Shown here: positions 11,316 through 20,302 of the stretch, piece after piece
Numbering within the stretch: the first letter of the stretch is position 1
Layout: each line of letters begins with the position of its first letter
Made by a program: the position numbers and the translations under genes
NCBI GenBank assembly: GCA_014237365.1
Contig: JABZFQ010000054.1
Span: 1 to 46,185, forward strand
DNA length: 46,185 nucleotides
Direction of reading: 5' to 3'
Origin: Desulfobacteraceae bacterium
GTDB lineage: Bacteria > Desulfobacterota > Desulfobacteria > Desulfobacterales > ETH-SRB1
Notes under the pieces: generated by a model
What the model saw: the letters and a program-made list of their open reading frames with translations, nothing else
Told to the model about the DNA's origin: nothing
The model's database searches: none

Positions 11316-13226
11316 CTAAAAATTCATATTCATGCCGGCTATGAACCTGAATCCATCGTCAGGATAACCAGCATGGAACTCGAAATCGGTATCAAAAAGA
11401 TTATTAATATGGACGAAAATCTCGCAGGTCAGCGATTTAATCAATATCGGATGAATAGTCTTTAGATTTACCACACAATAGGAATCTAATTTCCTGGACT
11501 GAACAGTGCCCGGACTGCTATACTGGTGGCTTAAAGCCTTGAATATTGCCTCAACCTTTGTCCCTGTTGGAAGCACAAATTTTCCTGTAAGCTTTGCATT
11601 ATGTCGTGGCGAATATGGCAGGTCTTTGTTTGTTTCCCTGTTTTCTGTGTCCTGATAAATGTAGCTCAAATCCAAAGAGATATTTTCCTGCCATTTGGAG
11701 GTCAAAAAAATCTCCGCCCCCTGCTTATAAGCCCGGGAGATGTTCTCCGGGGAATAGATCAAGTTTTTTTCATCCCTTAAATAAATGATTATGTCCCTGG
11801 TATCGGTCCTGAACAATGTTGCGCTAAGAATGGTCTTTTTGCTGAACCTATGCTCCAGGCTCAGATCACAGGAATAAATATTTTCTTCACTTAGGTCCGG
11901 GTTCCCTCTTACTTGGTCAATGGAACCGTGGCTTGGCTGGTATAATTGATTAAAGGAAGGAATTTCAACAGAGTATCCGACATTGGTCTTGAGCAAGGTG
12001 TTTTGGCCAACTGCATAGCTCAGACCAATGTTTCCAGCAGGAAAGTATCCAAAATCGCTGGTGTGCTCTGCCCTCAGACCAAGGCTGATTGTGAAATCGT
12101 AGATTTCACGATCGTGCTGCAAATGAAGCGATGCCTTTTCACGATGATGATCACCTGAAATATCATGTTCCACCTCGTTTTTTTCTAACAAGCCCCCCAG
12201 TCTCAAGGCACCTCTCTCTTCATGTGACCAGATGGTTTCACCCTTTATTCCGTATTTGCAGTTTTCTAATGTCGATATTCTTCCGTCATCGGCTCTATCT
12301 TTGAGTTTCCCATTATCCGCATACCATTTCATGGTGAACTCGCCTGTATCGCCTATGAGTCCGTCCGTATGAAAGTCAAGCGACCCCTTTCGGTATTTTT
12401 GCCTGGCATTGGGGGTTTCATTATCAGTGGGTCCTGGAGATCCATGCTCTGTTTGGTAATAACGAACGTTAAGGTCATATTTGGTTTGTAATGGGCTCTT
12501 TTTGCTCCAATTAAAACTGAAGTTGCCGCTGTCCCGGTCACTATTTGGCCGTTTTCCATCTTTGTGACCGCCTCCGGCCGTGAGCATGATGCTCCCCTGA
12601 TCCTGGGAAACGGTGTATGTGCAACTGGCATTGGCCGTGCCATAGGATCCGCCTCTCATCTTGAACCGGCCTTTGTTTTTGCTCTTTTTGGATGTGCTTC
12701 TTGTTGGACTTACAGTCACAATATTGACTGCCCCTGCTGTACTGCCCTGCCCAAGCCAGACCGGCACAGGCGGTTTGAACACCATGACCTTTTTTACGAC
12801 TTCAATAGGGATGCTGTTCAGATCAACACCGCCATACTGGCTGGAGTTGATCGGCCTGCCGTCCAGCAGGATCAATACAGAGCCCGATCCTCCGCCCCTG
12901 ATAGAAATCTTTGTTCCCATAGAACCGCTGCTTTGTCTCACATCCACACCCGGCATGGAAGCAAGAGCCTCTCCCACTTCAAGAAAGTTCCGTTTTTTTA
13001 TCTCCTCCTGATTCATGACAACCACATTCTGGGGATGGTTTTTCACATATTGGGGAATCCGTTCTGCCGTAACAGTAATCGGGGCCAGCCTTTGAACCTG
13101 GCTTTCAACCCGGGTTGAATGGTCTTCGGCCAGGATCGGAGATGATAAAAGAAAAAATAGTAAATACCCTGTAAAAAGGGTGAATAATAAAATGTAACGG
13201 TTTATATTTTTCATTTGATTATTCAT
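11316..13226 (-). CDS. TonB-dependent outer-membrane receptor
   Basis: The track begins at 13304, but ATG at 13226 (MNNQMKNINRYILLF) has AGGAAG three bases upstream and leads into a signal peptide ending near SSPILAEDHS. That gives about 636 residues. A TonB box-like PITVTAERIP follows. The plug domain shows EVGEALASMPGVDVRQ, ISIRGGGSGSVLILLDGRPI and the GAVNIVT end. The rest is a 22-stranded barrel of alternating aromatic strands ending in the C-terminal Phe (MNMNF). It imports a chelated metal, corrinoid or similar ligand across the outer membrane using TonB energy. The substrate is not readable. Position next to a cobN 3' fragment hints at a corrinoid or metal link. Gene order on the minus strand is winged-helix scrap then receptor, 34 bp apart. 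Confidence 0.9.
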   Translation of the reverse strand: MNNQMKNINRYILLFTLFTGYLLFFLLSSPILAEDHSTRVESQVQRLAPITVTAERIPQYVKNHPQNVVVMNQEEIKKRNFLEVGEALASMPGVDVRQSSGSMGTKISIRGGGSGSVLILLDGRPINSSQYGGVDLNSIPIEVVKKVMVFKPPVPVWLGQGSTAGAVNIVTVSPTRSTSKKSKNKGRFKMRGGSYGTANASCTYTVSQDQGSIMLTAGGGHKDGKRPNSDRDSGNFSFNWSKKSPLQTKYDLNVRYYQTEHGSPGPTDNETPNARQKYRKGSLDFHTDGLIGDTGEFTMKWYADNGKLKDRADDGRISTLENCKYGIKGETIWSHEERGALRLGGLLEKNEVEHDISGDHHREKASLHLQHDREIYDFTISLGLRAEHTSDFGYFPAGNIGLSYAVGQNTLLKTNVGYSVEIPSFNQLYQPSHGSIDQVRGNPDLSEENIYSCDLSLEHRFSKKTILSATLFRTDTRDIIIYLRDEKNLIYSPENISRAYKQGAEIFLTSKWQENISLDLSYIYQDTENRETNKDLPYSPRHNAKLTGKFVLPTGTKVEAIFKALSHQYSSPGTVQSRKLDSYCVVNLKTIHPILIKSLTCEIFVHINNLFDTDFEFHAGYPDDGFRFIAGMNMNF

Positions 13227-13260
13227 ATGCTTCCTGTAGATAATAAGGTTTGTTGCTATA

Positions 13261-13617
13261 TCATAGCAATAATGTTCCTTGAAGCCATTTTTTGAAAACA
13301 ACATCCTGAATCTGATAATTACCGTTTTTTACAATAATTTCTTTTTTTATAAGACTTGACAGGGTTTTTGTAACCAAAGAGCCGGTTTTCAGGTTAACCG
13401 ATTTTAAAGAATCCGCATTAAAAAGGTTGGATCCGTTATTCAACAGGATCAGCTTTAAGGTTTTTTTTTGATTAATACTTAAGGTTTCCCATAATATGGT
13501 GTGTTCCGGACTTCTTTTTTCTACGATTGTATTTTCCACCTTATTAATAATATCAGTAGAAAATCCTTTTTTTGCCGGTTCCTCCCAGAGATGAAACAGG
13601 AAGTTCTGAATATACAT
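13261..13617 (-). CDS. Winged-helix protein, probable C-terminal remnant of an archaeal-type AAA ATPase
   Basis: The 118 residues resemble the C-terminal winged-helix portion of archaeal-type AAA ATPases: LSINQKKTLKLILLNNG, FNADSLKSVNLKTGSLVTKT, LSSLIKKEIIVKNGNYQ and VFKKWLQ. The P-loop part is absent, so the gene is either a truncated ATPase or has been reused as a small DNA-binding protein. It starts at 13617, directly beside a 44-bp palindromic region that could be its operator, and it precedes the TonB receptor by 34 bp. A local regulatory role for the receptor is therefore possible, but this is inference. Confidence 0.5.
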   Translation of the reverse strand: MYIQNFLFHLWEEPAKKGFSTDIINKVENTIVEKRSPEHTILWETLSINQKKTLKLILLNNGSNLFNADSLKSVNLKTGSLVTKTLSSLIKKEIIVKNGNYQIQDVVFKKWLQGTLLL

Positions 13618-13661
13618 TAGATATTACACTTTTATAATTATACCTATAATTGTAATATCTA
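13618..13661. promoter_or_regulatory. Nested palindrome, candidate operator/promoter
   Basis: TAGATATTAC (13618-13627) pairs perfectly with GTAATATCTA (13652-13661), and inside AATTATA pairs with TATAATT around a CC centre. The region is A/T-rich and ends one base before the ATG of the winged-helix gene. Such symmetry is expected of a dimeric repressor site. Confidence 0.5.
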
Positions 13662-13732
13662 ATACATATTATATATAATATCAAGCATTACATCCTCTTT
13701 GCACGCCTTTTGGATGTTGCGGAATCCATTTT

Positions 13733-13951
13733 TTATATCTTTTTTCTCCACCCAGCGGCCAAAAGACCAATGAGGCCAATTACAATGGCTATTATTATCC
13801 AGGATGAATCAGAAACGGTTATTTTTTCTTCAATTATCTCGTATCCTTCAATCTTTTCTTTATCCGCCGCATTCCCCTCAACCACCTTTTCCTCCTGACG
13901 AATCTTTTCGGTAACCTTGGCAAGCTTTTCTTGCGCCTTTTCCAGATCCAT
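13733..13951 (-). pseudogene. Partial duplicate of the cobN-like 3' end
   Basis: The 72-residue ORF is nearly the C-terminus of the CobN-like protein at 28207-32154. Both share AQEK...EKLAKVTE, IRQEEKVV, DKEKIEGYE and the tail SSWIIIAIVIGLIGLLA plus GWRKKI. The DNA is also close to identical over the last 60 bp. Two short deletions distinguish it. Alone it would encode a short coiled linker plus a tail anchor, with no chelatase domain. It probably marks a second, eroded CobN/TonB locus rather than a functional gene. Confidence 0.75.
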
Positions 13952-13994
13952 TCTATAAAGGTTGAAGTTCTATTTCGACCTCGTTTCTACAGAC

Positions 13995-14086
13995 TTTCAG
14001 ATAATTAATTTTACAAGGCCAGAAGGAGGAAGGCGTATTAGTTATACGTCGACGACTGATAACGCAGTGAAATTAATTATCTGAAA
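13995..14086. mobile_element. Family-C inverted-repeat element (92 bp)
   Basis: TTTCAGATAATTAATTT (13995-14011) is perfectly complementary to AAATTAATTATCTGAAA (14070-14086). The interior includes AGGAGGAAGGCGTATTAG and TTATACGTCGACGACTG, a second small palindromic stretch. There is no coding capacity. It looks like a MITE-like or REP-like element, and only one copy is in this window. It lies 48 bp upstream of the TrlF-like start. Confidence 0.6.
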
Positions 14087-14134
14087 ATCTGAAAGTAGTG
14101 AAAGCTACATGTTTCAGAAGGATGGTGGGTAGAT

Positions 14135-16789
14135 ATGCAAAATAAAAATAGTGTTTTTAAAAACGGAAGCGTGTGGTTGAAAGCTGATTTTCACCTTCAT
14201 ACAAGAACTGATAAGAAATTTAAGTATGATGGTGAAGAAAATGATTTTATAAATAATTACATCAAACAGCTCAAAAAAAATGATGTTGGAATCGGCCTGA
14301 TTACAAATCATAATAAATTTGACTTGGGCGAATATAAAGCTCTTAAAAAGAAAGGCGTTAAGGAAAACATTTATTTATTGCCGGGTGTGGAGCTTTCCGT
14401 AAATGACGGCTCAAACGGCATACATTGTTTAATTGCTTTTGATTATGATGTCTGGGTAAAAAATAATGATAACTTTATCGAACAGTTTCTTAATTCCGCA
14501 TTTGAAGGTGTTGCCAATCGTGAAAATAAAAACATCCGGTGCAAATACAGCCTTTCTGATTTATTTAAAAAACTTGAAGAACACAAAAAAGCCCGGCGGG
14601 ATTCGTTTGTCATTATGGCGCATATTGAACAAAAAAGCGGTTTTTGTAATGAACTTGATGGTGGCAGAATAACGCAAATCGCAACTGATGAGCATTTTAA
14701 AAAAAATGTATTGGGATTTCAGAAATTAAGAACAATTGATTTAAGAAACAAACTTGTTGAATGGTTCAACGGTGAAAACAACATACCTGTTTTTCTTGAA
14801 GGGTCAGACCCTAAAAAGCTTGATGAGGTTGGGATCCCCTGTAAGCAGTCTGATGAAAATGGTATTGAAGTTACAAAAGAATCTTATATAAAAACAGGAG
14901 ATTATAATTTTGAAGCTATAAAATATGCTTTAACTGATAGAGAAAACCGTATCTCAACAGAAAAACCTGAAATTAATAACGCTTATATTAAATCAATTTC
15001 TTTCGAGGGCGGATTATTAGACAGGACAGAAATAAATTTTTCTCCTGAACTGAATAATTTTATCGGTATCAGGGGCAGCGGCAAATCATCTATCCTTGAA
15101 ATACTTCGCTACACACTTGGAATTTCATTAGGCAATCAGGCAAGTGACAGAGAATATAAAAACAGCCTTATTGAGCATGTGTTAAAAAGCGGCGGCAAAG
15201 TAATAACTATAGTTGTTAATGAACATAAAAAAGAATACCGGATCGAAAAAATATATGGTCAAAAGGAAGATATTTATGAAAATGGAAAGCGTATAGACGT
15301 GCCCTCTATTGATACTGTATTTAAAAAACCGGTTTATTTTGGACAAAAAGACCTTTCTAATAAAAATATTGATTTTGAAGCAGACCTCGTCAAGAAGCTT
15401 ATCGGAAACAAACTTGAAAATATCAAATCAAAAATAGCCATTAAAATAGCGGAAATCAAAAATATTATTACAGCGTCTAAAAAACTTGATAATATTGATG
15501 AACTAAAGAAAGAGATAAATGAGGTTGCCGAGAAGGCAAAATACCAGATCGCAGTGTATAAAGAGAAAGGGGTTGAAGGCAAACTGCGTCAGCAAAGCCG
15601 GTTCGATTCCGATATTTCAAGATTTAAGGAATTTTTAAATGATATTTCAAGATTTAAAAATGAAATTGAATCCTTGATAAATGACTACGCAACATTTTTT
15701 AATCAAACCGGTTTTGAGTCTGAAGAAAATAAAGAAATCTTTAGCGAAGCTGATAACTCGTTCAGACAGCTTGCAATCGAATTCAACAAATTAAATGAAA
15801 TCAAGGAAAATACAGAAAAGCATGAAACCGCATTTATTGAACTTTTTAGCAAATTAAATGAAAAAAAGGAAAATCTTAAAGAAGATTTTGCTAAAATTAA
15901 AAGAAAAATAGACATCCCAAACCTTAATCCTGATGACTTTCTCAAACTTAACCGTCAAATTGAAATATGCAGATTAAAGCTTATTGAGATAGAAAAGTCT
16001 GAAAAGAAAAAAACTGAATATAATACCTTTTTAAACAAAAAAATATCCGAACTGAACAAGTTGTGGCATGAGGAATATAAGATACTGGAAAAAGAAGTAA
16101 AGAGAATTAATGAATATGAAAATTCGCTTTCTATTACAGTTGAATACAAAGGAAGAAAAGATAAGTTTTTAAACAAACTCAAACAAATTTTTAAAGGAAG
16201 CGGTATAAGAGAAGCAACTTATAATTCAATTAAATCATCATACAAAGATTTTATTGAAATATACAGAGATATGAACAACCTGAATTCAAATCTGAATATA
16301 AGTGAAAATTTATTAGCTGAATTTAAAAAGCGGTTTGAAGACAATATTTTTAATTTAATTTCATTTCGTGTGGAAGACAAGTTTATAATTAACTATAATG
16401 ACAAACCGTTAAAAGACCATTCTCTCGGACAAAGAGCAACAGCGCTGATACTATTCCTTCTTGCTCAAAAAGAGACTAATGTGTTGATAATTGATCAGCC
16501 GGAAGATGATTTGGATAACCAGACGATTTATGAAGATGTTATAAAGGCGATAAAATCTTTAAAAGGCGATATGCAGTTCATTTTTGCAACTCATAATGCC
16601 AATATTCCGGTTCTTGGCGACAGCGAAAAGATACTCTCGTGCAAATATTCGGAATCAAAAATTGAAGTTCACGATGGAACGATTGACAATTATGACACAC
16701 AGAAACAAATTGTTACAATAATGGAAGGCGGAGAAGAAGCTTTCAACCGCCGTAAAAACATATATGAATTATGGAGTATGAAAAAATGA
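14135..16789 (+). CDS. TrlF-like PHP-SMC ATPase
   Basis: The 884-residue protein opens with a PHP metallo-hydrolase domain: ADFHLHTRTDKKF near residue 17, TNHNKFDLGEY, PGVELSV and, later, MAHIEQKSGF and EGSDPKKLDEVG. It continues as an SMC/RecN-like ATPase: Walker A IGIRGSGKSSIL near 310, long coiled-coil arms about 430-690 rich in E/K, ABC signature HSLGQRATALILFL near 766, and Walker B VLIIDQPEDDLDNQ near 783. This order matches the TrlF family, often found in defence neighbourhoods. A likely role is sensing or translocating on nucleic acid coupled to PHP phosphoesterase cleavage; that is inference. GGTGGG precedes the ATG. The stop overlaps the next start (ATGA), indicating translational coupling with the AlbA_2 protein. 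Confidence 0.82.
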   Translation: MQNKNSVFKNGSVWLKADFHLHTRTDKKFKYDGEENDFINNYIKQLKKNDVGIGLITNHNKFDLGEYKALKKKGVKENIYLLPGVELSVNDGSNGIHCLIAFDYDVWVKNNDNFIEQFLNSAFEGVANRENKNIRCKYSLSDLFKKLEEHKKARRDSFVIMAHIEQKSGFCNELDGGRITQIATDEHFKKNVLGFQKLRTIDLRNKLVEWFNGENNIPVFLEGSDPKKLDEVGIPCKQSDENGIEVTKESYIKTGDYNFEAIKYALTDRENRISTEKPEINNAYIKSISFEGGLLDRTEINFSPELNNFIGIRGSGKSSILEILRYTLGISLGNQASDREYKNSLIEHVLKSGGKVITIVVNEHKKEYRIEKIYGQKEDIYENGKRIDVPSIDTVFKKPVYFGQKDLSNKNIDFEADLVKKLIGNKLENIKSKIAIKIAEIKNIITASKKLDNIDELKKEINEVAEKAKYQIAVYKEKGVEGKLRQQSRFDSDISRFKEFLNDISRFKNEIESLINDYATFFNQTGFESEENKEIFSEADNSFRQLAIEFNKLNEIKENTEKHETAFIELFSKLNEKKENLKEDFAKIKRKIDIPNLNPDDFLKLNRQIEICRLKLIEIEKSEKKKTEYNTFLNKKISELNKLWHEEYKILEKEVKRINEYENSLSITVEYKGRKDKFLNKLKQIFKGSGIREATYNSIKSSYKDFIEIYRDMNNLNSNLNISENLLAEFKKRFEDNIFNLISFRVEDKFIINYNDKPLKDHSLGQRATALILFLLAQKETNVLIIDQPEDDLDNQTIYEDVIKAIKSLKGDMQFIFATHNANIPVLGDSEKILSCKYSESKIEVHDGTIDNYDTQKQIVTIMEGGEEAFNRRKNIYELWSMKK

Positions 16790-17949
16790 ATGCACTGGAA
16801 TTGCTTGATATGATAAACGCAGGCGAAACAAGCTGTGTGCAGTTTAAAAAAAAACTTCAGCCGAAACAGGCCGGAGATATTGTCGCTGAAATGGTTGCCA
16901 TGTCAAATTTTGAAGGGGGAACAATTTTAGTTGGAGTTGAAGATAAAACCGGAAATATAAATGGTCTGAGTTTTACAGAGATTGAAGCAGTAAACAATTA
17001 TTTATTTAACTGGGCAACAAACAATATCAAACCTTCTGTAGCAGTTTTTACCGAAACAGTTAATATTGAGGGAAAAAATGTTCTAATTGTCACGGTACCA
17101 CGTGGTATTGATAAACCGTATTGTGATAACGATATGGTTTATTGGATAAAATCAGCAGCAAATAAAAGGAAAGTATCGCCTGAAGAATTGAAGCGTTTGT
17201 TTCAGTCAGCCGAAAAATTATATGCCGAGCGGGAGTATATTAAAGATAGCAGTATTTCCGACATTGATTTGACCCTGTTCAGAAAATTTTATGAGAATAG
17301 ATTCGAAGAAAAATTTGATAAGGATGCAATTTCACGTTTAATGACCAACCTTAAACTGGCAAAAGATGATAAACTTACATTAGCCGGCGCCCTGATGTTC
17401 AGCAAAAACTGTGAAATTTTACTGCCTGATTTTTATATCTCCGCAATATGGTTTTGGAACGATGATTTTATTGTTGATGAGTATCGGGCAAGTAATAACA
17501 TTACGGGCAATATAGCACAGCAGTATAAAAAAGCTATTGATTTTGTCTTGGGTGCCTTGAAAAGAGTGCAGAACGACAAAAGTTTTAACAGTATTGGAAC
17601 AATAGAAATTCCCGAAATAGTTTTGGTAGAAATTCTCGTTAACGCGCTGGTTCATAGAGACTACTTTATACATGATTCAATAAAACTCTTTGTTTTCGAG
17701 AACAGGATAGAAATAAAAAGCCCAGGCAAATTGCCGAACAACCTTACTGTCGAAGATATCAAGCATGGGATTCAGCGGCGTTCAAGAAATGTCATTCTTA
17801 CTTCCTTTATAAGTGATATATTACCATACAGAGGTGTTGGAAGCGGCATATTGAAAGCATTAAAAGCTTATCCGAAAATTGATTTTGAAAATAACACACA
17901 AGCTGAATATTTTAAAGTCACCATTCACAGACCCGAAGAAAAACGATGA
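16786..17949 (+). CDS. AlbA_2 (Schlafen-like) / HATPase_c_4 protein
   Basis: The track starts at 16771, but the internal ATG at 16786 forms an ATGA overlap with the TrlF stop and is the better start (MNALELLDMI), giving 387 residues. N-terminal AlbA_2 features: ETSCVQFKKKL, IVAEMVAMSNFEGGTILVGV, INGLSF and YWIKSAANKRKVSPEE. The C-terminal GHKL-like ATPase shows VLVEILVNALVHRDY (N-box) and FENRIEIKSPGKLPN, with RGVGSGI near the end. Proteins with this layout act as regulators or nucleases in defence loci. Tight coupling to TrlF suggests they work as a pair. Its own stop overlaps an ATG at 17946 that starts a type III Res remnant. Confidence 0.82.
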   Translation: MNALELLDMINAGETSCVQFKKKLQPKQAGDIVAEMVAMSNFEGGTILVGVEDKTGNINGLSFTEIEAVNNYLFNWATNNIKPSVAVFTETVNIEGKNVLIVTVPRGIDKPYCDNDMVYWIKSAANKRKVSPEELKRLFQSAEKLYAEREYIKDSSISDIDLTLFRKFYENRFEEKFDKDAISRLMTNLKLAKDDKLTLAGALMFSKNCEILLPDFYISAIWFWNDDFIVDEYRASNNITGNIAQQYKKAIDFVLGALKRVQNDKSFNSIGTIEIPEIVLVEILVNALVHRDYFIHDSIKLFVFENRIEIKSPGKLPNNLTVEDIKHGIQRRSRNVILTSFISDILPYRGVGSGILKALKAYPKIDFENNTQAEYFKVTIHRPEEKR

Positions 17950-18059
17950 AACTCCATTTTGCCCCCAATCAGCAGTACCAGCTTGATGCTGTAAAATCCA
18001 TAATTGATCTTTTTGAAGGCCAGTCTTTTTTGTCTCCATCAAGCAACAATTCCGGGTAA
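17946..18059 (+). pseudogene. Truncated type III restriction Res subunit (N-terminal stub)
   Basis: An ATG overlapping the previous stop (ATGA) opens a frame reading MKLHFAPNQQYQLDAVKSII then DLFEGQSF, which resembles the characteristic N-terminus of type III restriction helicase (Res) subunits. It terminates after 37 codons. The expected 900-plus residues are gone, replaced within 200 bp by hsdM. The pair TrlF/AlbA_2 was thus once followed by a type III enzyme in the same operon. Confidence 0.6.
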
Positions 18060-18263
18060 TTGTTCAAAAAAGGAAAACAATCTCTATCTGCTATATCTGA
18101 GCTGGGCATAGAAAAAAAATGACTGGAACCACAGTTGCCGGCAAAAGCGGAAGCTGCCGGCCATATTCTCGTACAACACGCTTTTGATATAGAAAAAATT
18201 GCACCAAAATCTGAAAAATCACCGTGGATTTTAATCATTAAACTGGAAATACTTAAACGATGA
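18060..18263 (+). other. Remnant coding frame before hsdM
   Basis: One plus frame reads FKKGKQSLSAISELGIEKK, stop, then LEPQLPAKAEAAGHILVQHA and onwards to ILIIKLEILKR, stopping at 18261-18263 in an ATGA overlap with hsdM. This looks like the tail of a gene that once preceded hsdM. I do not recognise the family. Confidence 0.3.
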
Positions 18264-20302
18264 ACATTCTCCAATACGAATCAAAGATATGGGCAACTGC
18301 TGACTTATTGCGTGGCTGCGGTATTAAGGAATCCGAATGGCCATCCTTCATGATGCCGTTTTTTGCCCTTGCTATGATTGAAAGTCGCCTGGTGCGCATG
18401 TTTGACGATCTCAAAGCTGAAATCGGTGAAAAGATATTTAACGGTATAGATAAAAATGACCGTTACGACCTGATCCGCGACAAAGGTCAGGGGTATAACA
18501 TCTTCATTCTTGAAAAAGGCCGGTCATTAACCGACATCTGCAAAAACGACAAATCGTTTGATATAGACTTTGATGCCTATCTTCAAGGTTTTGATGGCGA
18601 AACCAAAGACCTGCTTGGCGTGGACGCTACCGAGGGCGAAAAATTTCTCGACATCAAAGGCGTGATCACCAAACTCAAAGCCAAAAAGGTCTTGCTGGGT
18701 TTTACCAAATTATGGGCAGAGATTGATCTGACACCCTTCAATAACTCCGAAATCACCACTCTGGAAGAACACATCAAACGCAAGTGGGCGGATATCTCTG
18801 CCGAAACAGCAGGGGAGCAATACACGCCCGACGATGTGATCGCACTGATTGCCGAAATTATTGCTTCCAAAATTGAAGAATCCGACACCCTCTTAAAAAT
18901 TTACGATTGCACCTGCGGCGGTGGTAATATGCTGTTTGGGGTTGAAGACCGCATTAACCAAAAATTCGAACGCCTGACCCAAACCTTTGGGCAAGACTGG
19001 AACGACGCACTCTACGCGCTGGCGAAAATTGAAAGCCGTTTTCGCCCTGATTCCAAAATCGAACATGGCAACACCCTGGTGGAAGACAAGTTCTACAACG
19101 ATGAATTCGATGTGGTTATCGCCAATCCGCCCTATGGCGTGAGCTGGAAAGGCTATGCAAAAGACATCAAAAACGATAAAACCGAACGCTTTAAATATGT
19201 GCCCTCAATCTCAGACGGGCAACTGCTGTTTATGCAGCACCTCATATCCAAGCTCGACAGCGCAGGCATGGGCGTAGTGGTTCACAACGGTTCAACTCTG
19301 TTTAGTGGCGATGCCGGCTCGGCAGAAAGTAATATCCGTAAATGGATGTTAGACAGCGATATTGTTGAAGCAGTAATACAACTGCCAACTGATGAATTCT
19401 TTAACACGGGCATTTACACTTATTTGTGGGTGCTGAATAAAAACAAACAGCCACACAACAAAAACAAAGTGATGCTGATTAACGCCAGCGACAAATTCAA
19501 ACCGCTGAAAAAAAGTAAAGGCTCCAAACGCAAAGAAGTGGACAAAGCCAGCCGTTTAGAGATTGTAGAAACACTTACAAAATACCGGAATAACGATTAC
19601 GCCAAAGTGTTTGATAAAGAATTTTTTTACTTCAACAAACAGGCCATCAGGCTTACTAATGTTGATGAACAGGACAACAGCTTTGCCGATCAGCTTTCTG
19701 AGGGGAAAAAGTCTCTCAAGCTAAAACCGATGACTCTCTTTGATGGAACAACCACGCTGAACAGTTTTGAAATTACCGACTACGATAGAGAGCAGTTCTC
19801 TTCTCTCAAAGAGTGTTTTGCAGAGCAGTGGAAATCATGGGCAGCAGGGCTTGATTACAAAGAACAGCCCATTGCCGTTACTACAAAAGTGGGTGTTTAC
19901 TCCTACAATAACGAAAAAGAGATGCTGATCTGCAGGCAGAACGGTACAACCAAAGAGCTTGGCTGTGGAAAAATCGTTATTAAAGCAGCGTACAAAAAAG
20001 CAGTAAAAAGAAAAATTGAGCATATTGCCGTTACAGTAGAACTTACGCCGGATTACCTGAAAGATTATGAGATCATCCCCTTCCATAAAGACGAAGCCGC
20101 CAATCAGGCTGCTATTGCCTCCTTTATGGCCAAATACATCAGCAAGCCCTTTGAATATTTGGAAAATGTGGTGGGCGTGGAGCTGAATTTTAACAAGATT
20201 TTCTACAAGCCGGAAAAGCTGCGGGAGGTGAGCAAAATTTTGGGAGAAATTGCAGTGCTTGATCACAAGTTAAAGGAATTAGAAGCGGAATTGGCATTAT
20301 GA
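18260..20302 (+). CDS. hsdM: Type I restriction-modification DNA methyltransferase (HsdM)
   Basis: The 680-residue product has the N6-adenine methyltransferase core: SAM-binding motif I YDCTCGGGNMLFG near residue 215 and catalytic motif IV VVIANPPYG near 288. QYTPDDVIALIAEII upstream is the usual HsdM lead-in, and ALMNPP-type context is conserved (MGVVVHNGSTLFSGDAGS). It methylates the HsdS-specified target to protect host DNA. A long C-terminal extension (about 470-680) with LSEGKKSLKLK lies beyond the core. It is coupled by ATGA overlaps to both the upstream remnant and hsdS. Composition is less AT-rich than dnaN/gyrB, consistent with acquisition. Confidence 0.93.
   Translation: MNILQYESKIWATADLLRGCGIKESEWPSFMMPFFALAMIESRLVRMFDDLKAEIGEKIFNGIDKNDRYDLIRDKGQGYNIFILEKGRSLTDICKNDKSFDIDFDAYLQGFDGETKDLLGVDATEGEKFLDIKGVITKLKAKKVLLGFTKLWAEIDLTPFNNSEITTLEEHIKRKWADISAETAGEQYTPDDVIALIAEIIASKIEESDTLLKIYDCTCGGGNMLFGVEDRINQKFERLTQTFGQDWNDALYALAKIESRFRPDSKIEHGNTLVEDKFYNDEFDVVIANPPYGVSWKGYAKDIKNDKTERFKYVPSISDGQLLFMQHLISKLDSAGMGVVVHNGSTLFSGDAGSAESNIRKWMLDSDIVEAVIQLPTDEFFNTGIYTYLWVLNKNKQPHNKNKVMLINASDKFKPLKKSKGSKRKEVDKASRLEIVETLTKYRNNDYAKVFDKEFFYFNKQAIRLTNVDEQDNSFADQLSEGKKSLKLKPMTLFDGTTTLNSFEITDYDREQFSSLKECFAEQWKSWAAGLDYKEQPIAVTTKVGVYSYNNEKEMLICRQNGTTKELGCGKIVIKAAYKKAVKRKIEHIAVTVELTPDYLKDYEIIPFHKDEAANQAAIASFMAKYISKPFEYLENVVGVELNFNKIFYKPEKLREVSKILGEIAVLDHKLKELEAELAL

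Noticed and set aside
12564-13118. 184-residue plus-strand ORF inside the TonB receptor gene
   Set aside because: Lies opposite a well-supported receptor in its plug and early barrel region; a shadow frame.
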